Shown: in pieces, positions 50,880 through 60,895 of the stretch
How the letters are laid out: every line of letters begins with the position of its first letter
Numbering within the stretch: position 1 is the first letter of the stretch
Source of the DNA: JAHRVQ01 sp964548025
Lineage (GTDB): Bacteria > Pseudomonadota > Gammaproteobacteria > Pseudomonadales > Azotimanducaceae
Assembly: GCA_964548025.1 (NCBI GenBank)
Contig: CAZJRI010000010.1
Coordinates: forward strand, 1 to 64,000
Length of the DNA stretch: 64,000 nt
Direction of reading: 5' to 3'
Translations under genes and position numbers: made by a program
Notes under the pieces: model-generated
The model's database searches: none
What the model saw: the letters and a program-made list of their open reading frames with translations, nothing else
Told to the model about the DNA's origin: nothing

Positions 50880-52901
50880 CTAAAAACGTTGAAATCCTTC
50901 AGGAAGCGAATCATCATCCTCACTGGCCTGCGGTGCTGGCGCTGGCTTTGGAGTGGCAGGTCGAGACATGGTCGATGCGCTACCCGCGCTTGCAACTGGT
51001 CTGGGCATGCCTGACTTTCCGGCTTCATCAAGAACCGTGAAGAAACTCATCATATCTGTTAGCGCCTGAGTTTGAGCGCTCATCTCTTCCGCAGTTGCAG
51101 ATAACTCTTCCGCAAGTGCCGCATTACTTTGAGTAACGGTATCCAATTGACCCATCGAACCGGTAACTTCACCGATACCGTTGGCCTGCTCCTCACTGGA
51201 AGCGCTAATTTCCTGAACTAGATCAGCAGTTTTCTTGATACTCGGTACAATTTCTTCAAGCAACTGTCCTGCATCTTCCGCTACACTCACGCTGTTTTTC
51301 GCAAGACTGGAAATTTCACCTGCGGCAGATTCACTGCGACCAGCCAGTTTTCTGACCTCGGAGGCTACAACCGCAAACCCTTTACCATGCTCACCAGCCC
51401 TTGCTGCCTCGATGGCTGCATTCAAAGCCAGCAGATTAGTCTGATAGGCAATGTCTTCAATGATGGCAATTTTCTCGGCAATATCCTGCATCGCAACAAC
51501 TGTTTCCGATACCTGTTTTCCACCGTCTTCAGCCTGATTGGATGCTGTTGTGGCCATGGTCTCGGTTTGCTTCGCATTGTCTGCATTCTGGTTAACAGTC
51601 GCACTCATTTCTTCAAGTGCAGATGAAGTCTCTTCGACACTCGCTGCCTGTTCTGAAGATCCACTGGACAGGTTTTGTGACGCGCTGCTGACCTGGTTGG
51701 CCGCATCGCTTAGTCCAGTAGCACTGGTCTTGACGTTACTGATCACGCCGTGGATTTTTTCAATAAAGTCATTTGCTGCAGAACATAACTGACCAACTTC
51801 ATCAGTGGACTTAACTTCAATCCGCTTGGTTAGATCACCTTCACCCTCAGCTATATCCTTCATCCTGACGAGTGCATCACTAAGTGGACCTGTTACACCA
51901 CGAACAACCAGGAAGGCAAATACGAAAGTTACAGAGGCTGCGACCAGAGCTATGGTCAGCGCGCTAATAAAATTTGCATTCGCTGTCGCAGACAACTCTA
52001 CTGCCCGACCGGAAAGGTCCTCTGCCAATTTGTCTTCAATTTTCTTCAGCAGCTCAATGCGTCCTGTGCTGACCTGGAACCAGTGAGATGACTTAATATT
52101 CCAACCCTTCTGGCTCGAAGTTGCGACACTTCGCAATCTCTTTACCTCACTTACGTCAGGTCCTTTCAGGGTTTCAGCCAAGAAATTACTCTGGTCCGGT
52201 GAAGCAAATGACTTGAATACACTCAGATAGGTATCCTGAATCGTAATCAGACTGAGTAATTTCTCATAATTACCAGCGGCAAATTTGTCGGCAGCAAATG
52301 TCGATGTTAATACTGCCCTTTCAATACCTGCTCGTTCTTTAGCCAACAGGAAATTAACATAGGCAGATGCGAGTTTAGTCACTTCAACATTCGAGCTGAG
52401 AGCCGCCACCTGACCTGCAGATTTAAGCAACTCGGTGTTGGTACCGGTGTAATAGCCGATGGCATCTTTCGCTGCAATCGTCAAGGCCGTAACACCTTCC
52501 CGTTTACTGGCAAGATTCCCAAGACGATTTAGTATCAGATTGACGTCCTGGCTGAGTTGTTCTCCGCCAAATTCCTTGACATCATTTGAACTTAAGAAAG
52601 CTTTTAACTCGGCGAGACGCTTGTCAACGTTGGCTCTCTGATCTGGCAATTCACCAGCAAAGTTCTTTCCTTTTGAGCCAAGAAACCCAGCGGTCATGCC
52701 TCTCTCTTTCTGCATTTCATGGACAAGATTACTGGCCTTGACACCATAGACGGCCAATTTCTCAATCTTCTCCATTTCCGAGAGCATATTTGATTCCGAC
52801 ACAATCTCTGCAATTGCAAAATAGAGCAGGCCAAAAATCGGGAATACCAGCATTAGTGTAAATTTGTTTCGTACCTTCAAATTATCAATGAGCTTCATCA
52901 C
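50880..52901 (-). CDS. Methyl-accepting chemotaxis protein with NIT (nitrate/nitrite) sensor domain
   Basis: A 673-residue chemoreceptor. The first membrane helix is at about 15-32 and the second at 311-333. The periplasmic domain between them shows LVHEMQKERG (59-68) and LAKERAGIERA (186-196), the hallmark of the NIT domain that senses nitrate and nitrite. HAMP and the signalling hairpin follow (IEDIAYQTNLLALNAAIEAA). It ends in GFQRF, which fits the x-aromatic-x2-aromatic pentapeptide tether for CheR and CheB. It lies directly between CheA and CheW. Attraction to nitrogen oxides would suit a nod carrier; the sensed ligand is inferred from the domain. Confidence 0.88.
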   Translation of the reverse strand: MMKLIDNLKVRNKFTLMLVFPIFGLLYFAIAEIVSESNMLSEMEKIEKLAVYGVKASNLVHEMQKERGMTAGFLGSKGKNFAGELPDQRANVDKRLAELKAFLSSNDVKEFGGEQLSQDVNLILNRLGNLASKREGVTALTIAAKDAIGYYTGTNTELLKSAGQVAALSSNVEVTKLASAYVNFLLAKERAGIERAVLTSTFAADKFAAGNYEKLLSLITIQDTYLSVFKSFASPDQSNFLAETLKGPDVSEVKRLRSVATSSQKGWNIKSSHWFQVSTGRIELLKKIEDKLAEDLSGRAVELSATANANFISALTIALVAASVTFVFAFLVVRGVTGPLSDALVRMKDIAEGEGDLTKRIEVKSTDEVGQLCSAANDFIEKIHGVISNVKTSATGLSDAANQVSSASQNLSSGSSEQAASVEETSSALEEMSATVNQNADNAKQTETMATTASNQAEDGGKQVSETVVAMQDIAEKIAIIEDIAYQTNLLALNAAIEAARAGEHGKGFAVVASEVRKLAGRSESAAGEISSLAKNSVSVAEDAGQLLEEIVPSIKKTADLVQEISASSEEQANGIGEVTGSMGQLDTVTQSNAALAEELSATAEEMSAQTQALTDMMSFFTVLDEAGKSGMPRPVASAGSASTMSRPATPKPAPAPQASEDDDSLPEGFQRF

Positions 52902-52921
52902 ATCCTCCTCTAAATATGAAA

Positions 52922-55117
52922 CTAGTGAACAGTCAAGTTATTACCGGTCCGATTCTCACCGGGTCGATGTGGGGGTGGGTTTTGTGTCTGGTCTTGTTTT
53001 TCAATCGCGGACTTAACCATATCTGGTATATCCATGATGAGCGCCAGGTGACCTGTACCTAGAATGGTAAATCCGGCGAATCCTCTAACGCCATGGAAAA
53101 CCCTGCCCAATGGTTTAATGACTGCCTGTGCTTCGCCAAGCAATTCATCCACCATAAGACCAAGTTTTCGTCCTGCGAATTGAACAACCACGACATTCAA
53201 CCGATCTGACGAATCTGCATTTGTGGTAATTCCAAAGTATTCATTCAATTGTATTAACGGCAGCACTTCGTCACGCAGATTAACGTAATCGTGAATAGTC
53301 GCCTCTTGCCGCTGAGCCTCTGACAAGGTGACACATTCATCCATCATATCCAGTGGAATGATGAAGGATTCATCGGCGACCCGAACATGGAAGCCGTCGA
53401 TAATAGCCAGGGTTAATGGCAGGCGAATGGTCATTTTGACCCCTTCACCAAGAACGGAGCTGACCGATACATTTCCGCGAAGCGATTCTATATTACGTCT
53501 TACGACGTCCATGCCGACTCCGCGCCCTGAAATGTTGCTGACTTCAGTCGCCGTGGAAAATCCGGGTTCAAATATCAGATTGCAGATCTCATCATCACTG
53601 AGCGTCTGTTCTTCATCGACGACGCCTCGCTCAATTGCAATACCCAGCAACTTCTGTGGGTCAAGACCTTTACCGTCGTCGTTGACTTCGATCACAATAG
53701 TGCCAGTTTCGTGGTACGCGCTCAGTCCGATTACACCTTCTTCAGGTTTACCGGCCTTTACTCGATCAGCGGGTGATTCAATCCCGTGATCCATTGAGTT
53801 GCGAATCAGGTGAACCAGCGGATCACCAATCTGCTCGATAACTGTTTTATCGAGTTCCGTTTCGCCACCTACGACCTCCAGCCTGATTTGTTTCTCAAGT
53901 TCTTTCGACGTATCCCGAATGACACGATGAAAACGGTTGAAGGTATTAGCTATCGGTACCATGCGCAGACCAAGCGCTGTCTCTCTCATCTCTTCAAGAG
54001 TCAGTGTCATCTCTTCGACTGACTCGGTAAGTTCGTCGTCTTCCCTGTTGGCTGCCAGTTGCGAAACCTGCGCTCCTCCGATGACCAACTCACCGACTAG
54101 CGTAACCAACTTGTCGAGTTTCTCGGAGTCCACTCTTACAAAACTCATTTCTCTCTGTTTTTCTTTACGTGCTGTCTTCTGCTTGTCAACAACTTCGTTA
54201 ACGAGTTCCGGTTGAACGGCACCTTGCCGGACAAGAATATCTCCCGTCAGACCACCAACATTTTTCTGGTAGCTAAGTGCCTGCTGAAGTTCATTGTCTG
54301 TGAGGGCACCAATATCAACCAGAACCTGACCCAGAACCCGGTCTCTTTCGGGTAGTTTCGCCAGCATTTCCTGGTAGACAGATAGCGCTGATCGTGGCGG
54401 CAGAATCGAAATCGTTGCGCCATCAAAGAAAGTAAATATCTCTGCGATTGTATTTTTGTCAGCAGTTGTATTGAGCGTCAGCTCCCATGCCAGATAGCAA
54501 CTCTCGGGATTGTAGTCTTCAAGATCCGGCATCGTTTCTGTATTCAGACGAATAGAGACGATTTCTCCAAGCTCTTTGAGTTGTTCGAACATCACCGCTG
54601 GCTTGAATCCCTGCCTGAAAGTATCTAAGCCAAGATGGATCGATATATGCCAGTTGTCACTTTGAACCTGCTCTCCTTCCTCCCCGGGAGCAGTTTCGCC
54701 GCTGCCTTCTGTGGAGATTTCCTGTTCTGCGGCTCCTCCCACGCTGAAAGCCTTGAGCAATTCAAGCAGATCATTCTGTTCATCCATATCGACCTTTGAT
54801 TCATCCGGCAGAAGATCAATCATGGATGCAATATGATCCTTGACGCGCATAAAGAGATTAATCAGATCATCGGTGACAGGTACAATACAGTTGCGAACAT
54901 CGTCGAGTAGATTCTCGACAACGTGAGTAAATTCTATAATGTGATCGAATCCGAACAGACCAGATGAACCCTTGATGGTATGAGCGGCTCTGAATACCCG
55001 ATTGATCAGATCAGCATCATTTGGAGATCGCTCCAGTTCGAGCAGAGCCTCCTCCATGTCATCGAGTAACTCCTTGCTTTCAGTAATAAATATCTGGGTG
55101 TTTTCATCAAACGACAT
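52922..55117 (-). CDS. cheA: Chemotaxis histidine kinase CheA
   Basis: A 731-residue kinase. The phosphorylated histidine is H46 in RAAHTIKGSSGLFGF; the dimerisation, ATP-binding (LIRNSMDHGIE, GRGVGMDVVRRNIE, GEGVKMTIRLPLT) and CheW-like regulatory domains follow in order. A longer linker is present between the HPt and the catalytic part. It receives signals from the receptor-CheW array and phosphorylates CheY and CheB. The start ATG 55117 overlaps the STAS gene's end; an upstream ATG at 55150 is less likely. Confidence 0.93.
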   Translation of the reverse strand: MSFDENTQIFITESKELLDDMEEALLELERSPNDADLINRVFRAAHTIKGSSGLFGFDHIIEFTHVVENLLDDVRNCIVPVTDDLINLFMRVKDHIASMIDLLPDESKVDMDEQNDLLELLKAFSVGGAAEQEISTEGSGETAPGEEGEQVQSDNWHISIHLGLDTFRQGFKPAVMFEQLKELGEIVSIRLNTETMPDLEDYNPESCYLAWELTLNTTADKNTIAEIFTFFDGATISILPPRSALSVYQEMLAKLPERDRVLGQVLVDIGALTDNELQQALSYQKNVGGLTGDILVRQGAVQPELVNEVVDKQKTARKEKQREMSFVRVDSEKLDKLVTLVGELVIGGAQVSQLAANREDDELTESVEEMTLTLEEMRETALGLRMVPIANTFNRFHRVIRDTSKELEKQIRLEVVGGETELDKTVIEQIGDPLVHLIRNSMDHGIESPADRVKAGKPEEGVIGLSAYHETGTIVIEVNDDGKGLDPQKLLGIAIERGVVDEEQTLSDDEICNLIFEPGFSTATEVSNISGRGVGMDVVRRNIESLRGNVSVSSVLGEGVKMTIRLPLTLAIIDGFHVRVADESFIIPLDMMDECVTLSEAQRQEATIHDYVNLRDEVLPLIQLNEYFGITTNADSSDRLNVVVVQFAGRKLGLMVDELLGEAQAVIKPLGRVFHGVRGFAGFTILGTGHLALIMDIPDMVKSAIEKQDQTQNPPPHRPGENRTGNNLTVH

Positions 55118-55460
55118 TTGCTTCTCCCTTCCCCTCATCGTTGCTGCCAATACCGAACAGATCCTGGCAACAGAGTTGTTCAGCCAGTTTTTTCACTGCA
55201 TCCGACGGTTCAAGGATCTCAAAAGAAGTCTCATTCCTCTCTGCTTCACGTTGAGCACAAAGCACGAGTTGCATGAAAGAACTGTCGACTTCATCTACAC
55301 CAGACAGATCCAGAGAAACCGCTGATCCATTTTGCATAACACCGGTCAGTTCATTTGAATGATCACTCGCTTCATAAATCGTGCAGTGTCCTTCGAACGC
55401 AATTGTCGGAATATCCGTCTTCTTCTTACTCGTAGCAGAATCCTTCTTCTTTTTACTCAT
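55107..55460 (-). CDS. STAS-domain protein
   Basis: A 117-residue protein: a lysine-rich start (MSKKKKDSATSKKK) and a STAS domain (VSLDLSGVDEVDSSFMQLVL) with the conserved serine of the anti-sigma-antagonist fold. Such proteins can be phosphorylated and sit in some chemotaxis operons. Its end overlaps the CheA start by 11 bases, so they are coupled. It is first gene of the operon, which has a 236-base upstream gap (55461-55696) without a clear promoter. Confidence 0.85.
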   Translation of the reverse strand: MSKKKKDSATSKKKTDIPTIAFEGHCTIYEASDHSNELTGVMQNGSAVSLDLSGVDEVDSSFMQLVLCAQREAERNETSFEILEPSDAVKKLAEQLCCQDLFGIGSNDEGKGEANVV

Positions 55461-55696
55461 GGAACCACCTCTCAACCTCATGGTTGCACTTACGTATTCT
55501 TGGATTGATTTACTAATCGCACGTCTTATCTAAACCCTAGTGCAATATCTAGGGATTGCCAGATAATGACCTGATATTCATGCGGATATCTTTTTCGGTA
55601 AATCAGGTGAGGGAAATTGACAAATTCTATTGGGCTAAAGCCCCCCAGGAATAGCTCCCTGACAGCCAACAGAAAGGGGTGAATCCTGTTCCCGGA

Positions 55697-56914
55697 TCAG
55701 GTTGCCTGGCTCAATTTCTTTAGGCGAATGGCACCAAGAATCAGGATGATCGAGACAATGGTCAGCATATAAAGTCCCGAGTCGAAACCATGGGTCAGGT
55801 CGTACAAAAAACCAAGTGAAAGTGGACCCAGCACCCCGCCAACCTCTGCTGCGGAAAAAAACAGTCCCGTTGCCACTCCTACGTCTCTTTCGTCAATACC
55901 GGGTAATTCAACAAGCGTCAGAACGAGTACCGTCATGAGAGAAGACCGGGCGATCCCCTGCAGCACCAGGCCGGTGAACAGAACGGGTTGTGATTGAAAA
56001 TGCAACAGCACGCTTGCAATTCCCGCGGCAACGCACAAACCAATGAGGATATAAAACCGCCTTTCGGGTGTCGCAAGCCTCGGTATCAGCAACGAACCGG
56101 CAAGGCCAATCACCGTAGGTATGGCTGCCCAGTAACCCGCCTGTGTCACGGTCATGCCAGTTGACCGGAGTAGTTCAGGCAACCAGTTATTAAGACCATG
56201 ATTGAACAGAAAGACACCAATGCTCATCGCCAGAACGACGAATACCGCCGGTTCTTTCAGCAGTTGAACCAACACCTTCGTCTGTGGCATCGAATTGCTG
56301 GCAATATGACTTCCATTTGCTGCATTCATCACCGGGTGTGAAGTTAGAATAAGCCAGATGACTGCACCACCCGCCGTAACCAGAGCCCAAAGGTACATAA
56401 CGTTTTGCCAGGCGTGATCAAGTGCAGGTAACAAGATCGAGTGGGTCATCGTCAGTGAGACCATGCCGCCAATCGCGGGACCGGTCATATAAATTCCCAT
56501 GGCCAGGCCCCTGGAAGGTCCCTTGAACCATTCGGTAACCACTTTGGGTGCACCGGCAGAAATAATGGGTCCACCAACTCCAAACAGCATGACAGCAACG
56601 ATGAGTTCACCGAAATTATCTGCCGTACCCCTGGCAAAAACTGACGTGGCAATCAGCAGTGAACCTATGGTGAGAGCCCATCGGGCTCCCAGCTTATCCA
56701 GAAGAATGCCACAGGGAATGGCCGAGACAATATAGGCTAGTTGCCAGGCGCCCATAACTGTGCCCATCTCTACATGGCTCATACCCAAATCAGATTCGAT
56801 CAGGCCAACCAACGGTGCAAGACTCGTAGCCACAAGACCAAAAGCGGCATAGTGAATCCAGACACCGAGCAGCAGTAGCCACCGATACCAGGCAGGTGCG
56901 GGCGATGAGATCAA
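55697..56914 (-). CDS. Major facilitator superfamily transporter
   Basis: A 405-residue protein with twelve hydrophobic helices. The MFS pattern G-x-L-x-D-K-x-G-x-R (GILLDKLGARWALTI) follows helix 2. The general type is like nitrate/oxalate/aromatic-acid permeases, but the substrate cannot be read from the sequence. It is separate from the chemotaxis operon. Confidence 0.85.
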   Translation of the reverse strand: MISSPAPAWYRWLLLLGVWIHYAAFGLVATSLAPLVGLIESDLGMSHVEMGTVMGAWQLAYIVSAIPCGILLDKLGARWALTIGSLLIATSVFARGTADNFGELIVAVMLFGVGGPIISAGAPKVVTEWFKGPSRGLAMGIYMTGPAIGGMVSLTMTHSILLPALDHAWQNVMYLWALVTAGGAVIWLILTSHPVMNAANGSHIASNSMPQTKVLVQLLKEPAVFVVLAMSIGVFLFNHGLNNWLPELLRSTGMTVTQAGYWAAIPTVIGLAGSLLIPRLATPERRFYILIGLCVAAGIASVLLHFQSQPVLFTGLVLQGIARSSLMTVLVLTLVELPGIDERDVGVATGLFFSAAEVGGVLGPLSLGFLYDLTHGFDSGLYMLTIVSIILILGAIRLKKLSQAT

Positions 56915-57003
56915 GGTTGTCTACCTATGATCCGACAAACTAAAATCCAACGAACGATAAACCAACGATTCATGGCGACGATGCAGTCTAACGTCAGCAA
57001 CGA

Positions 57004-57453
57004 TCACAATTTCTGACGCATTTCTGTGCCCACGGATTCGAAGCCGTATTTCGCGTAAAACGGCTCGTTATGTTCGGTCGACTTGACCAGGTAAAGACCA
57101 TATTCCGCACAACCCCGGGATCTGGCGTCTTCGATTGTTCGCTGCACCAGCAGTCCTCCGATGTTCTTGCCTCTTGCCGAAGAATCCACGATCAGTTCCT
57201 CCAATTGGCAATACTCTCCTTCATAACGCATTGCCAGATTGTAAGTGACACTCGCCATACCCAGAATTGTGCCATCCTCTTCAGCAATAACTATGCGGCC
57301 CCGCTTTTCCTGGATCAATCGGTCATAAACTTCTGCTCTCCCTGTTGTTTGCCGCTGACTTTCAGGTCCTCCAGTGGCTGAATTCAGATCATCGAGCAGT
57401 TCAAGGCAACGATTTCTGTCATCAGTTGCAGCTTTTCGAATAGTGACGCTCAT
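57004..57453 (-). CDS. GNAT-family N-acetyltransferase
   Basis: A 149-residue single-domain acetyltransferase with acetyl-CoA-binding signature ARGKNIGGLLVQRTIEDARS and a YLVKSTEHNEPFYAKYGF C-terminal pattern. It transfers an acetyl group to an amine or thiol of an unknown substrate. Free-standing gene, convergent with nothing nearby. Confidence 0.88.
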   Translation of the reverse strand: MSVTIRKAATDDRNRCLELLDDLNSATGGPESQRQTTGRAEVYDRLIQEKRGRIVIAEEDGTILGMASVTYNLAMRYEGEYCQLEELIVDSSARGKNIGGLLVQRTIEDARSRGCAEYGLYLVKSTEHNEPFYAKYGFESVGTEMRQKL

Positions 57454-57668
57454 TCACAGTCTCCCCAAAATTGAAAAGACAACCAGACCATGGTTCGTAT
57501 CACCTTGTCCAGTCCGTCACTAATACAGCTATCTGTCTTCTGTCCTGTTCAGGTCGTCCGCATCGGTTGTAACGCTCAAATAATGACAAGACGTTGCCAA
57601 GATCCATGAAACGTGATTTTATTCCTCACCTGCTTGTCGGCATTTTTATCATTTATGTGGGGGTTATC

Positions 57669-58103
57669 ATGATTGTATGTCTGGATCATATCGGTGTCGT
57701 TGCTCATTCCATTGATGAAGCGATGAGCGTCCTCGATACCAAAATGGGATTCCCGCTCGATGTGAGTCGTTCTCCGTTACCGGATGGCGCTTATTTTGCA
57801 CCGGAAGGAACTCATAATTACTTCTTTCAGGTTGGCAATGGTGAAACCCAGGTTGAAGTGCTTATCCCCGTTGTGCCTGAAGCTGGAACTTACAAGTATC
57901 TACAGCGATTTGGTGCCGGGCTACACCATTGGGGATACGGCTGTGACAGTGTGGACGAGGAAGCTGCAAAATTTCGCGATAAGGGTTTGCGGCAGATAGA
58001 CCTGGGTGTAGAAAATCCTCCACCGAATTCACCTACTTTCTTCCATCCAAAAACTGCCGGGGGAATACTGACAGAACTGGTTCCTGTCAGACGAAAAAAA
58101 TAA
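57669..58103 (+). CDS. VOC-family protein, methylmalonyl-CoA-epimerase-like
   Basis: A 144-residue glyoxalase/VOC-fold protein: LDHIGVVAHSIDEAM near the N-terminus, GAGLHHWGYGCDSVDE in the middle and a C-terminal GGILTELV, giving His/Glu metal ligands. Relatives include methylmalonyl-CoA epimerase and dioxygenases. I chose ATG 57669 with GGGGG five bases upstream; a longer version from 57594 would add a hydrophobic leader that no family member has. Confidence 0.78.
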   Translation: MIVCLDHIGVVAHSIDEAMSVLDTKMGFPLDVSRSPLPDGAYFAPEGTHNYFFQVGNGETQVEVLIPVVPEAGTYKYLQRFGAGLHHWGYGCDSVDEEAAKFRDKGLRQIDLGVENPPPNSPTFFHPKTAGGILTELVPVRRKK

Positions 58104-58120
58104 CTAGAGACCAGAGATCC

Positions 58121-58165
58121 GATGTAGGGCCAAATGATGTAGGGCCAAATGATGTAGGGCCAAAT
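58121..58165. repeat. Three perfect tandem 15-bp repeats
   Basis: GATGTAGGGCCAAAT occurs three times in a row: 58121-58135, 58136-58150 and 58151-58165. It lies between the VOC stop (58103) and the LLM start (58249). The repeats contain the dyad-like GGGCC but form no clear hairpin. Function unknown. Confidence 0.85.
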
Positions 58166-58248
58166 ACCGCCCTCAAATTTGGTTGATCTCAAATAGCCTG
58201 GGCAAATTTACCGGGCACTATTTACAAATTAACTTTAAGGATATCACT

Positions 58249-59193
58249 ATGGCACAAGTACACTTTGGTGTAACACTTCCACAGATCAAGAGACCCTGGG
58301 TCGCCGCCGCTGAGGCTGCACGTGGTTTTGAAGCCATGGGATTCGATTCGCTCTGGGTCTGCGACCATTTATATGGTCCACAATCGCCCCAGCTACCCAT
58401 TCTTGAAGCATGGTCAATGGTATCAGCAGTTGCCGCTATCACAGAGCGGGTTGAGATCGGCACGCTGGTAACACCAGCCGGAATGCGCAATCCTGCCCAC
58501 CTTGGCAAGGTGATAGCCACAGCGGACAACATTGCAGGAGGTCGTGTTATCGCGGGTCTTGGTGCCGGTTGGATGCCACGAGAATTCACTGACTTTAATG
58601 TGCCCTTTCTGTCCACCGGAGAAAGACTCTCGCAGTTGGAAGAAACCGTAGCTCTGCTCAAACTGATGTGGGGAGAAGAAGCGGAAGTCTCTTTTGATGG
58701 AAAGTTTGTCACCGCCACCAATGTTGCCTGCCAACCAAAACCACCGAGGGAGATTCCCATCCTCATCGGCGGCGGCGGTGAAAAGGTAACGCTGAAACTT
58801 GTCGCAAAAGAAGCTGATATCTGGAACAACCTGGCGGGATTGCAACCTCAACTCGCCCACAAGGTTGACGTACTGAAACAGCATTGCGATGAAGTTGATC
58901 GGGATTTTGAAGAGATCACCGTCAGTCAACAGTGCCTGGTTACAATTGCCAAGGACGAGGCATCAGCGGGTCCCATGGCAGATCAGGCACAGAAGATTTT
59001 TGGTGGTCATATGGGTGATCCGAAAGGACCCATTGCCATCACGGGTACGCCTGAGCAATGCTGCGAGGCAATTCAGAAACATATAGATCTTGGTTGTACC
59101 ATGTTCGTCATGGAATTCTTCGGGAAAGATACCCGGGAGCCTGCACAATTATTTGCAGAGGAAGTCGTACCAGAGTTTGCAAGCGCGGGTTGA
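58249..59193 (+). CDS. LLM-class flavin-dependent oxidoreductase
   Basis: A 314-residue luciferase-like protein (F420- or FMN-dependent). Signature pieces are GFDSLWVCDHLYGPQ, RVEIGTLVTPAGMRNP, GGRVIAGLGAGWMPREF and REIPILIGGGGEKV. AAGGA at 58237-58241 (seven bases upstream) fixes ATG 58249. It is longer than the paralogue at 31650-32402. Substrate unknown; relatives act on hydrocarbons, sulfonates or cofactor-linked alcohols. Confidence 0.87.
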   Translation: MAQVHFGVTLPQIKRPWVAAAEAARGFEAMGFDSLWVCDHLYGPQSPQLPILEAWSMVSAVAAITERVEIGTLVTPAGMRNPAHLGKVIATADNIAGGRVIAGLGAGWMPREFTDFNVPFLSTGERLSQLEETVALLKLMWGEEAEVSFDGKFVTATNVACQPKPPREIPILIGGGGEKVTLKLVAKEADIWNNLAGLQPQLAHKVDVLKQHCDEVDRDFEEITVSQQCLVTIAKDEASAGPMADQAQKIFGGHMGDPKGPIAITGTPEQCCEAIQKHIDLGCTMFVMEFFGKDTREPAQLFAEEVVPEFASAG

Positions 59194-59436
59194 GAGTTCC
59201 TGAGACACCCTCAGATGGAAATGGCACTTACTTAGAGAGTTCACCTATGCTAGCGGTAAGTAGGACGGATGATCTTTAATAGAGTGCCATTCCCCTCAGA
59301 TGAAGTAATCAACGGCAGGTGACCAGTCAGGCTTTGGCTAGTGGTCAGCGACTATCTTTATATCACTCATTTCAATAGCTGATGCACCGGGTGACATCCC
59401 GTGTATCATGTATTCAACGAGTTCCAAGAGCGAAGA

Positions 59437-60855
59437 ATGAAGGATGTAGAGGTAGACGAGATCACATCTGAGAGTGATAGCGTTTCACAACAGTCAAAAA
59501 GAAGGGGACGACCCGCAGGTTTTACCGAGGGTCCCGTCGGCAGGCACCTGATTAAACTGGGTTCCTTCATGGCTGTCGGCACATTGACCATGAATGTCGC
59601 CCAGTTGGCCGAAGCCGTATACCTGGGCATTGTTGGCACCGAAGCACTTGCAGCCATGGGATTCGCATTCCCAATAACAATTACACTATTCGCTTTTGCC
59701 GGTGGTATCGGTACGGGCGCCTCTTCAGTGATCGCACGGGCCATGGGTGCCGGAAACAGAGACCGGGTTACACTGTTGGTAACACATGCCCAGATTCTGG
59801 CTATTATTGTGGGCTCACTACTCGGCGCTGCCGGGGCTATCTTTGCAGAAAATATCGTACAGGCACTGGGCGCCAAAGACCTCGTGAAGGATATGACGAT
59901 TGAATACCTTGAGGTCTATATGATCGGCGTGCCCTTCTTCCTCCTATCCATCGTAGGCTCAACGCTCCTTCGAGCCACAGGCAGCGCAGCGAGTCCCGGG
60001 TTAATAATGGCAACCGGTTCCGTGGTACAAATTATTCTCGGACCAGTTTTTATCTTTGGCTGGTTGGGCATACCGGAACTCGGGATTGCCGGTGCCGCCT
60101 GGGCATATGTGATTTCCAGGCTGGTCAGTATCGTCCTTTATAGTGTTCTTCTGGTTCAAACCCGTATGATGCGGTGGTCATTTGTTGGTGTGATTGATTC
60201 ATGGGTGGCAATCCTTCACGTTGGTTTACCAGCAATTATGAGCGGACTGGTGATGCCTTTCTCTATGCTGGTTATCACCAGACTACTGGCAGGACACGGT
60301 CATGAGGTCGTCGCTGGCTACAATGTCGCAACCCGGGTTGAGACGATGGCGCATATGATCCTCTGGTCTGCTTCCTCTTCGGTTGAGCCATTTATCGGTC
60401 AAAACTGGGGGGCCAGAAATTTTGACCGGGTTAAGAGGGCCCTGTTTCTAACAAATACGTTCAGTCTTGCCTGGGGTGTATTTACATTCGTACTTATGCT
60501 GCTTATTGGTGAATACGTGGTTTCTCTTATCGACGACAACGAGGTTGTTGTGGACGTTGCCAGATCCTTTTTTCTGATCATTCCACTCAGCATCGGGTTT
60601 ATGGGCATCATGCAGATTGCGAGTTCAAGCTTCAACGCAAGGGGGCTGCCGATGCCTGCGCTTATTATCTCTGTTGTTCGCACCGTGGTTGTTTATGTCC
60701 CCCTCGCTATTGTTGCTGATATATATTGGGGATACGTCGGTATCTTCATCGCAACGGCAGTCACCAATGTGGTTGTTGGCGTGGTCGCGTGGCGCTGGAA
60801 TCAACATTCAGTGATCGAGCATATGGGCAGGCAAGCCAAAGCAGCGACTATCTAG
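59437..60855 (+). CDS. MATE-family efflux transporter
   Basis: A 472-residue protein with about twelve membrane helices in two homologous halves (MNVAQLAEAVYLGIVGTEAL and VETMAHMILWSASSSVEPFIGQNWGARN). MATE proteins export drugs or metabolites against Na+ or H+. The N-terminus has a basic linker (RRGRPAG) before the first helix. I chose ATG 59437 over GTG 59401. The 243 bases before it (59194-59436) hold no gene; an inverted repeat there (AATGGCACT 59220-59228, AGTGCCATT 59283-59291) has a loop too long to be a normal hairpin. Confidence 0.87.
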   Translation: MKDVEVDEITSESDSVSQQSKRRGRPAGFTEGPVGRHLIKLGSFMAVGTLTMNVAQLAEAVYLGIVGTEALAAMGFAFPITITLFAFAGGIGTGASSVIARAMGAGNRDRVTLLVTHAQILAIIVGSLLGAAGAIFAENIVQALGAKDLVKDMTIEYLEVYMIGVPFFLLSIVGSTLLRATGSAASPGLIMATGSVVQIILGPVFIFGWLGIPELGIAGAAWAYVISRLVSIVLYSVLLVQTRMMRWSFVGVIDSWVAILHVGLPAIMSGLVMPFSMLVITRLLAGHGHEVVAGYNVATRVETMAHMILWSASSSVEPFIGQNWGARNFDRVKRALFLTNTFSLAWGVFTFVLMLLIGEYVVSLIDDNEVVVDVARSFFLIIPLSIGFMGIMQIASSSFNARGLPMPALIISVVRTVVVYVPLAIVADIYWGYVGIFIATAVTNVVVGVVAWRWNQHSVIEHMGRQAKAATI

Positions 60856-60895
60856 AGATCACACCAGGCTATACAAATAGATTAAAGGCAATCTC

